Assembly: GCA_017995275.1 (NCBI GenBank) | Contig: JAGOJE010000003.1 | Location: 1 to 16,077, forward strand | Direction: 5' to 3' | Origin: Rickettsiaceae bacterium | GTDB taxonomy: Bacteria > Pseudomonadota > Alphaproteobacteria > Rickettsiales > Rickettsiaceae | Length of the DNA stretch: 16,077 nt | Part shown: positions 1 through 7,000 of the stretch, in pieces | How the letters are laid out: the number at the start of each line of letters is the position of its first letter | How positions within the stretch are numbered: the stretch's first letter is position 1 | The notes under the pieces: generated by a model | What the model saw: only the letters and a program-made list of their open reading frames with translations | Database searches by the model: none | What the model was told of the DNA's origin: nothing | Made by a program: the position numbers and the translations under genes

Positions 1-981
1 CCCAGCAATTGGAATTGCAAATAACATGCCTATTATGCCAAATATATGACCACAGGCTAGTACAGAAAAAATAATCCATAATGGATGAAGGCCAATTTTA
101 TTCCCTATGATTCTAGGAGTAAGCGCGCCCCCCTCAATTAAAGAACCCGAGGCATATATCATTATAAGATAAATCAACTTCGCAGATGCTCCAAAATCTA
201 GATATCCTATTGTAATTGAAATAGCAAAAGAAACTAGGAAACCTATAAAAGGTAGAATTATTAAAAACCCAGAAATAAAACCCATTAATAATGCAAGGTC
301 CATACCAAGAATAGAAAGCATTATTGAATAATATAGAGACATGAAAATACACACCCTAAACTGCCCCCTCATATAAGCAGAGAGCAATTTATCCACATCC
401 CTCAAAAATTTGTTAAATATCGAAAGATATTCATCCGGCAATATATCACTTTTAGATTCAAGCTTTTGTGGCCAATCTTTAAGCAAATAAAATAATATTA
501 CAGGAACAAGAACTATAGTAATAACAATGGTCGCAAGTTTTGATGTATAAGCCGTAAGCCCCGCAACACCAGAAGATATATTCGTGGAAATAGAAGTAAG
601 AATATTATATATCTCATCATCTATTTTTATAGAGAAATCTGGACTTAGATATTTTATTTTTCTGGAGATAAAAGGAGATATATTTTCCTGAATATAATCC
701 CTATAATGCGGCATTTTCGATAAGAAAATAGAAGCTTGTTTATATACCATTGGCACAAATATCACACAAAGACATATTATTCCAAATATAACCAAACAGA
801 CTGTCAACATTATAAGAAAGTTTCTATTAATTCCAAATTTTGCAGAAGCACCATCCACAGCTGGGTGAAGTATATAGGCTATTATTGCCGCTATGAAAAA
901 TGGCATAACGGCAGCCTCAAGGGCGAAAGCCGCATAAAATGCTAGTGAAATTAATATCGCAAACGTTAAGAAATTCTTCAT
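1..981 (-). CDS. AI-2E family transporter (PerM-like), 3' end cut by window edge
   Basis: An uninterrupted minus-strand frame of 327 codons runs from ATG at 981 to the window edge with no stop, so the C-terminus is missing, probably by a few dozen residues. The translation begins MKNFLTFAILISLAFYAAFA and is strongly hydrophobic, with membrane segments at both ends and a more polar stretch at about residues 90-190. The last 40 visible residues carry the family signature: LTPRIIGNKIGLHP, then a Gly-rich helix (GHIFGIIGMLFAIPIAG). This matches the AI-2E transporter/PerM family (Pfam PF01594) of inner-membrane proteins. Members have been linked to autoinducer-2 export or to ion transport, and the substrate cannot be read from sequence. 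No strong ribosome binding site precedes the start; the leader AAAATGTTTTATT is AT-rich. It is separated from the ankyrin gene by a palindromic repeat and may have its own promoter. The family call is firm, the substrate unknown. Confidence 0.9.
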   Translation of the reverse strand, partial: MKNFLTFAILISLAFYAAFALEAAVMPFFIAAIIAYILHPAVDGASAKFGINRNFLIMLTVCLVIFGIICLCVIFVPMVYKQASIFLSKMPHYRDYIQENISPFISRKIKYLSPDFSIKIDDEIYNILTSISTNISSGVAGLTAYTSKLATIVITIVLVPVILFYLLKDWPQKLESKSDILPDEYLSIFNKFLRDVDKLLSAYMRGQFRVCIFMSLYYSIMLSILGMDLALLMGFISGFLIILPFIGFLVSFAISITIGYLDFGASAKLIYLIMIYASGSLIEGGALTPRIIGNKIGLHPLWIIFSVLACGHIFGIIGMLFAIPIAG

Positions 982-1024
982 AATAAAACATTTTAATAAT
1001 GGTATCTATTCAGCTCCATGCAAC

Positions 1025-1184
1025 TGTCACACCGGACAGGCTGAGCAAGGCGCGGCCGAAGACCCTAGGCAACCAGTTTAATAACCAGTCCGAAGGACTC
1101 TTATTATAAAGAGCCGCAAAACGACTGGATTGTAGTGCTGGACCCCTGATCAAGGCTCGCGAAACTCACCGGTCCGGGGTGACA
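1025..1184. repeat. GC-rich imperfect palindromic repeat element with 13-bp terminal inverted repeats
   Basis: The ends are TGTCACACCGGAC (1025-1037) and, on the other strand, TGTCACCCCGGAC (1184-1172), 12 of 13 identical. Symmetry continues inward: CCAGTC (1085-1090) faces GACTGG (1123-1128), and CTCTT (1098-1102) faces AAGAG (1109-1113) around a centre near 1105. A nested hairpin, AGTCC-GAA-GGACT, lies at 1087-1099. The block is clearly richer in G+C than its flanks. It has no convincing reading frame. TGTCA-CCCGG-type ends and overall hairpin form resemble small dispersed palindromic repeats known from Rickettsiales genomes, but I cannot verify copy number. It lies in the probable 5' leader of the AI-2E transporter gene, so it would be transcribed and fold there. 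A structured small RNA is the alternative. Confidence 0.7.
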
Positions 1185-1223
1185 TACTCGCCAAGGAACT
1201 GAAATAGCACCTAACAGATACAT

Positions 1224-1252
1224 ATATTAGCACGAATCGCTAAAATTGCCAA
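1224..1252 (-). promoter_or_regulatory. Candidate sigma-70 promoter for the AI-2E transporter gene
   Basis: On the minus strand, TTGGCA (1252-1247, 5 of 6 to the -35 consensus) is followed after exactly 17 bases by TAATAT (1229-1224, 4 of 6 to the -10 consensus). It lies just past the ankyrin gene stop. Initiation near 1217 would give a leader of about 235 bases containing the whole palindromic element. AT-rich DNA yields such matches by chance, so this is tentative. Confidence 0.35.
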
Positions 1253-1279
1253 AGATAAATCCTAGATTTAGAGACTTTT

Positions 1280-2122
1280 TTATTTGCAGCACCAAGGGAA
1301 TCCACCACTCTTCTCCTTTGTAAGAGTTCGAGGAGGAGGAGCTGCGGCAACAGCAGCCTCCGACACTTTTAATGCTGGCACTTCTACTTCTAGCGCTTTT
1401 ACAAGAGGCGAAACAACAGCCTTATCTGATTCTTCTGTCTTGTCAGAAAAGTGAATTTTTTCTTTAGGCTCTATTCCCCTTTTCCCCTTCAGCGCTAATA
1501 AGTCAGGCCTATCTTTTAACCCTTCTTCCCACATTTTATTGACCTGCGCCTTCTTAAGCTTAACTGGCACTTTTCCATAAACATTAGAAAAGCGCGCATT
1601 TAACGCAACCAGATAGTCTCCTGTAATATGATGTGGTATAAGGTCACATGCAGTTTGATGACTGTAATTCTCGGCTGCAGGATCTATACGAGCTTCCTTT
1701 AATAAGTCACAAATATTAAGATAGGGAAAAAACGCCACCCACCCCTTCTCACACTTCGCACCAGCCACTGCATAATGCAAAGCAGTTTCACCATTTGCAT
1801 CCGTCGCAGTAACAAAAGATGAAAAATCTCTTTCACTCATATTTGATGGATTGGAAAGCAACCACTCAACTATTTCCCTGTCACCCTTTCCAGATGCTAT
1901 GTGAAGAACCGTTGCATCATTCTCATCCCTTACATTCATATCGGCACCTCTTGTAAGCAGAAATTCACAAGAGTCTTTATCAGAATTTCCAACAGCCCTC
2001 ACAAGCAAGGGAGTATCTTTACCACCTATATTGACAATTGCATTTACATCACCCCCGCTTTCCAAGAAATCCTGGTAATCAGATAATTTTAAAAAAGAAT
2101 TTTTATCATAAGTTTTAGACAT
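1280..2122 (-). CDS. Ankyrin-repeat protein, candidate T4SS effector
   Basis: This is a 280-residue soluble protein with no signal peptide or membrane segment. Ankyrin repeats are visible at about residues 36-67 (TPLLVRAV, CEFLLTRGADMNVRD), 68-100 (ATVLHIASGKGDREIVEWLL) and 109-150 (NGETALHYAVAGA, then ICDLLKEARIDP after an 11-residue insertion). Degenerate repeats lie at about 12-34 (FLESGGDVNA) and 152 onward (HQTACDLI). The C-terminal third is a basic, then low-complexity linker (VSEAAVAAAPPPR) ending SGGFPWCCK. GGTGAT six bases before the ATG is a plausible extended Shine-Dalgarno match and supports this start. Ankyrin proteins of intracellular Rickettsiales are often secreted into the host, where they bind host proteins. 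Proximity to T4SS genes and the unusual Cys-Cys end fit that role, but it is inference. The binding partner is unknown. Confidence 0.85.
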   Translation of the reverse strand: MSKTYDKNSFLKLSDYQDFLESGGDVNAIVNIGGKDTPLLVRAVGNSDKDSCEFLLTRGADMNVRDENDATVLHIASGKGDREIVEWLLSNPSNMSERDFSSFVTATDANGETALHYAVAGAKCEKGWVAFFPYLNICDLLKEARIDPAAENYSHQTACDLIPHHITGDYLVALNARFSNVYGKVPVKLKKAQVNKMWEEGLKDRPDLLALKGKRGIEPKEKIHFSDKTEESDKAVVSPLVKALEVEVPALKVSEAAVAAAPPPRTLTKEKSGGFPWCCK

Positions 2123-2194
2123 ATGTTATCACCATAATTATATTAATATAATGTATATGATGGCATATCACGCAAAAAAAGGGAAAGATATTTA

Positions 2195-2212
2195 TAATGT
2201 CAAATGACATTA
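2195..2212. promoter_or_regulatory. Inverted repeat upstream of the ankyrin gene
   Basis: TAATGTCA-AA-TGACATTA has perfect 8-bp arms separated by two bases. It sits between the yciB stop and the ankyrin start, about 75 bases before the latter. The short arms and lack of a following T-run argue against a terminator. The form fits a dimeric regulator's operator, but no regulator can be named, and chance symmetry is possible in AT-rich DNA. Confidence 0.3.
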
Positions 2213-2253
2213 ATATAATTTACTAAAAACATAGTGATAATAATGAAACAACA

Positions 2254-2778
2254 TCACCTTTTAGCGTTGCGCCTTAAAAATGGGACCTGAGCCATTATGA
2301 AGATAGCAGTTATTGGAACAGCCCCAAAAACCTTAAAATTTACCCAAGTATTTTCAGAAAAATTACGCCATACTATTTCGTTAATTATAGCCATAGCGAT
2401 AAAATAGAAAGCAAATCTCCTAGATAAAATGATCCAATATATATTCCTCATAGAAAATGTACCATGTAATATATTTTTTAGAAGAGGCTTTTTCCTTATT
2501 ACTCCAAACATTAAAGTTGCCGCAAAAACTGAATATACTAAAGTAGGCTTCATTTTTATATAAGAAGAATCTCCGCTGAGCAAAGTAATACTACCAGATG
2601 CGAGAAGAAGGCCACCAGAGATTAAAAGTGGCATCGAGATTCTTTTATCAATCGTATAACTGATTATTAAGGAAACAACAGTAACCACCACCATCCAAAG
2701 TGTAGCAACAAAAATATTCGCCTGTTTGTAAGTTGCAAAAAATACAATTATCGGGCCGAATTCAAGCAATAATTTCAT
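2254..2778 (-). CDS. yciB: YciB / septation protein A (IspZ family inner-membrane protein)
   Basis: The 174-residue protein has five or so hydrophobic segments and starts MKLLLEFGPIIVFFATYKQA, as expected for the YciB/IspZ family (about 180 residues). Further family hallmarks are a central K-PTLVYSVFAATLMFG segment followed by KKPLL, then FAFYFIAMAIINEIVWRNFS and WVNFKVFGAVP near the C-terminus. YciB is an inner-membrane protein linked to cell-envelope synthesis and septation in other proteobacteria; its exact biochemical role is unsettled. The gene starts 11 bases after the FTR1 stop, so it is probably cotranscribed with the iron genes. The ribosome binding site is weak (AGG about 11 bases upstream). 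The length is normal and nothing looks broken. Confidence 0.92.
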   Translation of the reverse strand: MKLLLEFGPIIVFFATYKQANIFVATLWMVVVTVVSLIISYTIDKRISMPLLISGGLLLASGSITLLSGDSSYIKMKPTLVYSVFAATLMFGVIRKKPLLKNILHGTFSMRNIYWIILSRRFAFYFIAMAIINEIVWRNFSENTWVNFKVFGAVPITAIFIMAQVPFLRRNAKR

Positions 2779-2789
2779 AATATAAAAAC

Positions 2790-3614
2790 CTATTTACTAG
2801 CCTTAGCAGCGCGACCTCTTCGCACAAAACTAGAACCCAGTAATATCACAAGCAAAGTAGAAACATAAGCTATAACCTGCATACCAGTGGGCTTTGCTTC
2901 GTAACCCACAAGTATTTTCAAAATCTTCCCAGCCATTCCATCATCAGTTACAAAAGATGAACTATCCCACAAAACATTTCTATAGCTATCTAATAATCCA
3001 ACAGAAGATAATATCCCCACCGCTTCAGAAGCAAGGCCTGCAGAAATAAAAGATAACATAAAAAAGGATATTTTAAAAATATATCTACCAGCCCATTTTA
3101 AAAGCCCTATATAAAGAGCCCATCCACAAAGAGAGCCAGATAATATCCCAATACCAATACCTGCAACATAATTTTGCCCCTCTATGCCAACAGACCGAGC
3201 TATACTATATAAAAACAAAACTATCTCCGAACCTTCGCGGAAAATAGTACCCGAGATTAACAAAGTCAACATAACTTTACTAGCTCGCGACTCGTCTAAA
3301 TCTAATATTATTGCATCTACCTTATTCTTTATTATCTCTTTTGGATTATTCACCCATATTGCAGTAGCAACAAGTAGTGCAACAGTAATGAATATTACAG
3401 AAGCATCGAAAATCTCATCCCCTATACCATGAAAAGATCTATTCAGTAATCTTGTGAAAAATGCTAAAAAAGATGCCCCGACCACTCCTATCATAATTCC
3501 AGCAACAACGTAGTAGAGACGGTTAGCCAAGCCACGGGTGGCAGCAAGAATAACCCCTAAAAGTAAGGATATTTCTAAAAATTCTCTAAAAATTACTATA
3601 GCTACTTTTAACAT
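2790..3614 (-). CDS. FTR1 family iron permease
   Basis: This 274-residue integral membrane protein has about seven hydrophobic segments. The two REXXE motifs that define the FTR1/EfeU family and bind iron during transport are both present: REFLE at residues 10-14 in the first helix and REGSE at 126-130 in the fourth. The glycine usual in the first motif is phenylalanine here, but the charged residues are kept. Between them lies a charged loop (about 90-112, NNPKEIIKNKVD...DLDESR). The C-terminus is short and basic (RRGRAAKASK), expected on the cytoplasmic side. The gene lies 13 bases after the cupredoxin gene, the usual partner of bacterial FTR1 permeases. The pair should import iron across the inner membrane. 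No fused periplasmic domain or separate DyP peroxidase (EfeB) is seen, so this would be a reduced system. Confidence 0.92.
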   Translation of the reverse strand: MLKVAIVIFREFLEISLLLGVILAATRGLANRLYYVVAGIMIGVVGASFLAFFTRLLNRSFHGIGDEIFDASVIFITVALLVATAIWVNNPKEIIKNKVDAIILDLDESRASKVMLTLLISGTIFREGSEIVLFLYSIARSVGIEGQNYVAGIGIGILSGSLCGWALYIGLLKWAGRYIFKISFFMLSFISAGLASEAVGILSSVGLLDSYRNVLWDSSSFVTDDGMAGKILKILVGYEAKPTGMQVIAYVSTLLVILLGSSFVRRGRAAKASK

Positions 3615-3627
3615 CTAACCTAACCAA

Positions 3628-3957
3628 TTACTTCACATTCAAAATACCCTGAGCAGTATCTTCATGAAACTCCCCAAAAAACTTATACTCACCAGGAGAA
3701 AGAGGCGCAATAGTCACTATTATATGCGAATGAGGCGCTATAATCTTTTCACGATGCAAATCATGGCTCTCAAATTCCTCAACAGAATCGTCATCATTAT
3801 AGATAACAAGTTTTATCTTATGACCCGAAGGAACATCCACCACACTTGGATGAAAAACATGATCGACGATTTTTACTTGCACTTCAAAAACATCATCTTT
3901 TGCCAAAGCAGCAGAAAAAATAAATAATGAAACGACAATAGATAGTATATATTTCAT
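3628..3957 (-). CDS. Periplasmic cupredoxin-domain protein, partner of FTR1
   Basis: I place the start at ATG 3957, because GGGGAT sits just before it and the product then begins with a clean signal peptide (MKYILSIVVSLFIFSAALA, cleaved before KDD). An upstream in-frame ATG at 4005 would add 16 charged residues that spoil the signal. The mature part, about 90 residues, is a single Cupredoxin_1-type domain (as in EfeO N-termini). It has F-HPSVVDVPSG, the EFES motif at residues 61-64, L-REKIIAP, and APLSPGEYKFFGEFHEDTAQG at the end (His98 in GEFHED). It contains no cysteine or methionine after the signal, so a classical type-1 copper site is absent. The ligands are probably His, Glu and Asp. 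It likely binds or oxidises iron in the periplasm and delivers it to the FTR1 permease encoded 13 bases downstream. Confidence 0.88.
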   Translation of the reverse strand: MKYILSIVVSLFIFSAALAKDDVFEVQVKIVDHVFHPSVVDVPSGHKIKLVIYNDDDSVEEFESHDLHREKIIAPHSHIIVTIAPLSPGEYKFFGEFHEDTAQGILNVK

Positions 3958-3981
3958 ATGATCCCCAAATATTCGCTTGCG

Positions 3982-4009
3982 ATTATAATGGTTTATTAAA
4001 ATCATGCAA
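3982..4009 (-). promoter_or_regulatory. Candidate promoter for the cupredoxin-FTR1-yciB unit
   Basis: On the minus strand a perfect TATAAT (3987-3982) follows TTGCAT (4009-4004, 3 of 6 to consensus) after 16 bases. It lies between the stop of the third VirB6 gene (4017) and the cupredoxin start (3957), giving a leader of about 20 bases with GGGGAT as ribosome binding site. A short inverted repeat, TCGC-TT-GCGA (3973-3982), touches the -10 box and the expected start of transcription, where a repressor could act. There is no terminator-like hairpin after the VirB6 gene, so read-through from it is also possible. Confidence 0.45.
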
Positions 4010-4016
4010 CCTTTTA

Positions 4017-7000
4017 CTACTCATCCTCTTCTTTCTTTTTTCGTTCTTCTGGCTCAACCGGTCTTGGAGAATCAGCTCCTGAAGGTTTTTGGTTTTCATC
4101 TTTCTTATCTTCCTCATTTTTCTTTTCTTTGGGATCCGTTTCACCTTGCTTTAAGATATGCCTTGAGAACGCCTCCCTAAAACTAATATTTTCATTAGAT
4201 TTACTATCTGTACTACCCAAAACAATTTTTATATCTTCAATTGAAACTGAAGGTTCGGCGCTTGGTTTAGGCGCATTTTTTATTTCTTCCTCTGACAAAA
4301 GTTGAGATTTTGGCTTTGTAATTTTCTTCATACCAACTTCTACATTGCCAAGTCCTTTTATTTTGCTAACATCTCCAGTAATTCTTTCTCCTTTTTTAAA
4401 GGCCTCTATCGCAGCTTTCCTTTTATCGGCTTTTTGCTGTTCTGGAGTTTTAACCTCAGCTACTACAGTTTTTTCTACTCCATCTGAAACGGAAGACCCG
4501 CTAGATTTCGTCACTACAGTTTTTTCTACTCCATCTGGAACAAGAGGCAAGACTGGTCTTGTCTCCTCATTTTTATCTTTAAAGAGATTCTCCAATTTTT
4601 TATGCCCTTCTTGAACTTTAGCGAATCTTGAAGCAGCAAAATCTTCCAATCCTTTGCTTACCTTTTCTTGTAATTCATCTACATTTTTCTTGAAATTCTC
4701 TATTTTTTGATCTAAATGCAAGCTAGAATCTGCCTTTTTACCATCAGCGGAACGCTCCAAGAGCTCTTTAGGCCTTTCGGCTTTTTTCTTGGCCACTTCA
4801 GTTGCCATAGATTTATGAAGTTCAAGATCCTTTTCTTTTCTACCTTCTATCTTTTCTTTTAATTGATCTATATGGTCTTTTATACCCTCTCTATTATCAT
4901 CAAACATTTTTGTCATTGATTGTCTTAGTTGCCTATAATCTTCAGAAACTATATAGGCTCCTTTAAGCGCATCTTTAACCTTCTTGGCCTCTTTAATTTT
5001 TTCATCATAAGCATTCTCTAAAGATAATTTTTCTTCTTTAGTTAGACTTTCAATATAAGGCTTCTTCAATTGAGTCTCTTTTAAAACTTCTAATTTATCG
5101 ATAGAAGATTGTACGTCTCTAGATAATATATCTTCATATCCTTTTTTATCCTTATCATTTAAGAGATTTATTTCTTTAGGTTTACTTACAGAATTTATTT
5201 TATGTATCATCTCTATAGATTTTATTTCAGCTTCAGATAAGGCTCCATCAGATGACTTAGGGACTTTTTTGCCCTTAGACTTAATAACTTCTCCCACATT
5301 TTTTACTTTATCAGGAGAGGCATCTTTATGTATCTTTTTACCTTCTTTAAATTTTTTAATCTCTGTTCCTTTTGGATCAATCACTCCCTCTACATATTCC
5401 TTAGACATTTTTGCAAATTTTTCACGACTTTCATGATTTTGGTGACTTTCTAACTCTTTCATCAAAGAACTACGTGCCGCAATTAAAATCCTTTCTTCAG
5501 AAGCAGAAGGATATTTTTCTTTTAATTCTTGAGTTTTAATTTTGAACATTTCTTTCATATCTTCTTCTGTAGGATTAAAGGATTTTCTTGTTCCAGACAG
5601 AACTTCCATTTCAGCAATTTGACGCTGCGAAGGCAACTCGCCAGAGTCCAGAATTTGCTTCATAATACTAGTAAGCGCAGATATGTCTTTAGACAAAGAT
5701 TTAACATCATTTATCATGTCAGACAATCCACCGCTTTTTACGAAAGAAGCTACCTCTTTTATAGCACTTCTATATTCACTTACTCCTGTTCTAAGCTTAT
5801 CATCAATAGGTTTCAACCATTTGTGGTTATCAACTATTTTAGTATGTAATTTTTCTGCAACCACTGTAGCTTTTTCAAGTTTTTTAGATAATTTGTTACC
5901 AACTTTACCAGCAAATCTTGAAACGTCTTTTGATCCACGTTTAACCAAGCCAATGGCATCATCCTTTCTATCAGAAACAATATTAATTGCGTATTTTTTG
6001 CTAGCTCCAACAAGTTGGATAGTACCAACTGTTTTCTTTTTAACAGCTTTGTAATCCGATGATATACTTTGCAACACTTTTGAGAGAACTTTGCTTTTAC
6101 GACCTTTGCTAGAAGTTTTTGCGAAGAGTTTCTTCCTTTGTTCAATTTTATTGGCAATAGTTTCAGCGCCTCTTTTTATATTACCACCAACAAATGATGA
6201 GGCTTCACCAACTACCTTATATGCACCCGATGCCAAAGAAGCACCACCATTCCACACCTTTTTTCCTTCTGCTGAAGCTTTTTCTCTTGCCGCTTTAACA
6301 CCTTCAACAACATTCTTACCTAATGCTACAGCTCCTTTTTGTGCTTTTTTAGCTGTTTCCTTAGCGGCTTCAACCCCCTCGCTTGCTACCTTACTGACTT
6401 TTTTAGCGGCCTCCTTAGCCTTAGCCATACCTTCTTCACTTGCTTTTGAGACTGTCTCTCCTGCTGCTTTCGCTTTTCGTTTAGTGAAATCAACACCTTT
6501 AGCAACCCCTGCTCGTGCTTTTTCTGCACCCTTAACGACTGCTTTTGCTGCCTCACTTTTCACCACTTTTTCTTTAATGTCCGAAGCTGCTTTACTGGCT
6601 TCTGAAGCTTTTCGTTTTGTGAAATCAACGCCTTTAGCAAACCCTGCTCGTGCTTTTTCTGCGCCCTTAACGACCGCTTTTGCTGCCTTGCTTTCTACAA
6701 CTTTTTTCTTCATTGTCGATGCTTTTTCTGAAACTGCTTTTCCTGCAGCCGATGCTTTTTCTGAAACTGCCTTACTTGCAGCCGATGCTTTTTCTGAAAC
6801 TGCCTTACTTGCAGCCGATGCTTTTTCTGAAACTTTTCCTTTAACCTCTGAAGCTGTTTTAGATACCGCAGCGGATGCTACTTTTGCTTTTTCTGAAACT
6901 GCCTTACTTGTAGCAATTGCAGCTTTTCCTACCCCACTCTCAGCCGTAGCTTTAGCTGCTGTTGATAACTGATGTGATATCTCTTTTCCTGCTGCTGAAG

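Noticed and set aside
134..352. A 72-codon minus-strand frame
   Set aside because: It lies inside the AI-2E transporter gene in another frame. The transporter frame is open for 327 codons and matches a known family.
1250..1282. Terminator after the ankyrin gene (AAATC-TAG-GATTT)
   Set aside because: The stem has only five mostly A-T pairs and no T-run follows on the transcribed strand.
3958..4005. Upstream start at 4005 for the cupredoxin protein
   Set aside because: It overlaps the promoter candidate and puts 16 polar and charged residues before a clean signal peptide. The ATG at 3957 has a better ribosome binding site.
6091..6972. A 293-codon open frame on the plus strand, opposite the third VirB6 tail
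   Set aside because: It is the mirror of an Ala/Lys/Ser-rich coding region whose codons rarely give stops on the opposite strand. Its product is Ala/Phe/Ser low complexity with no domain and no convincing start site.
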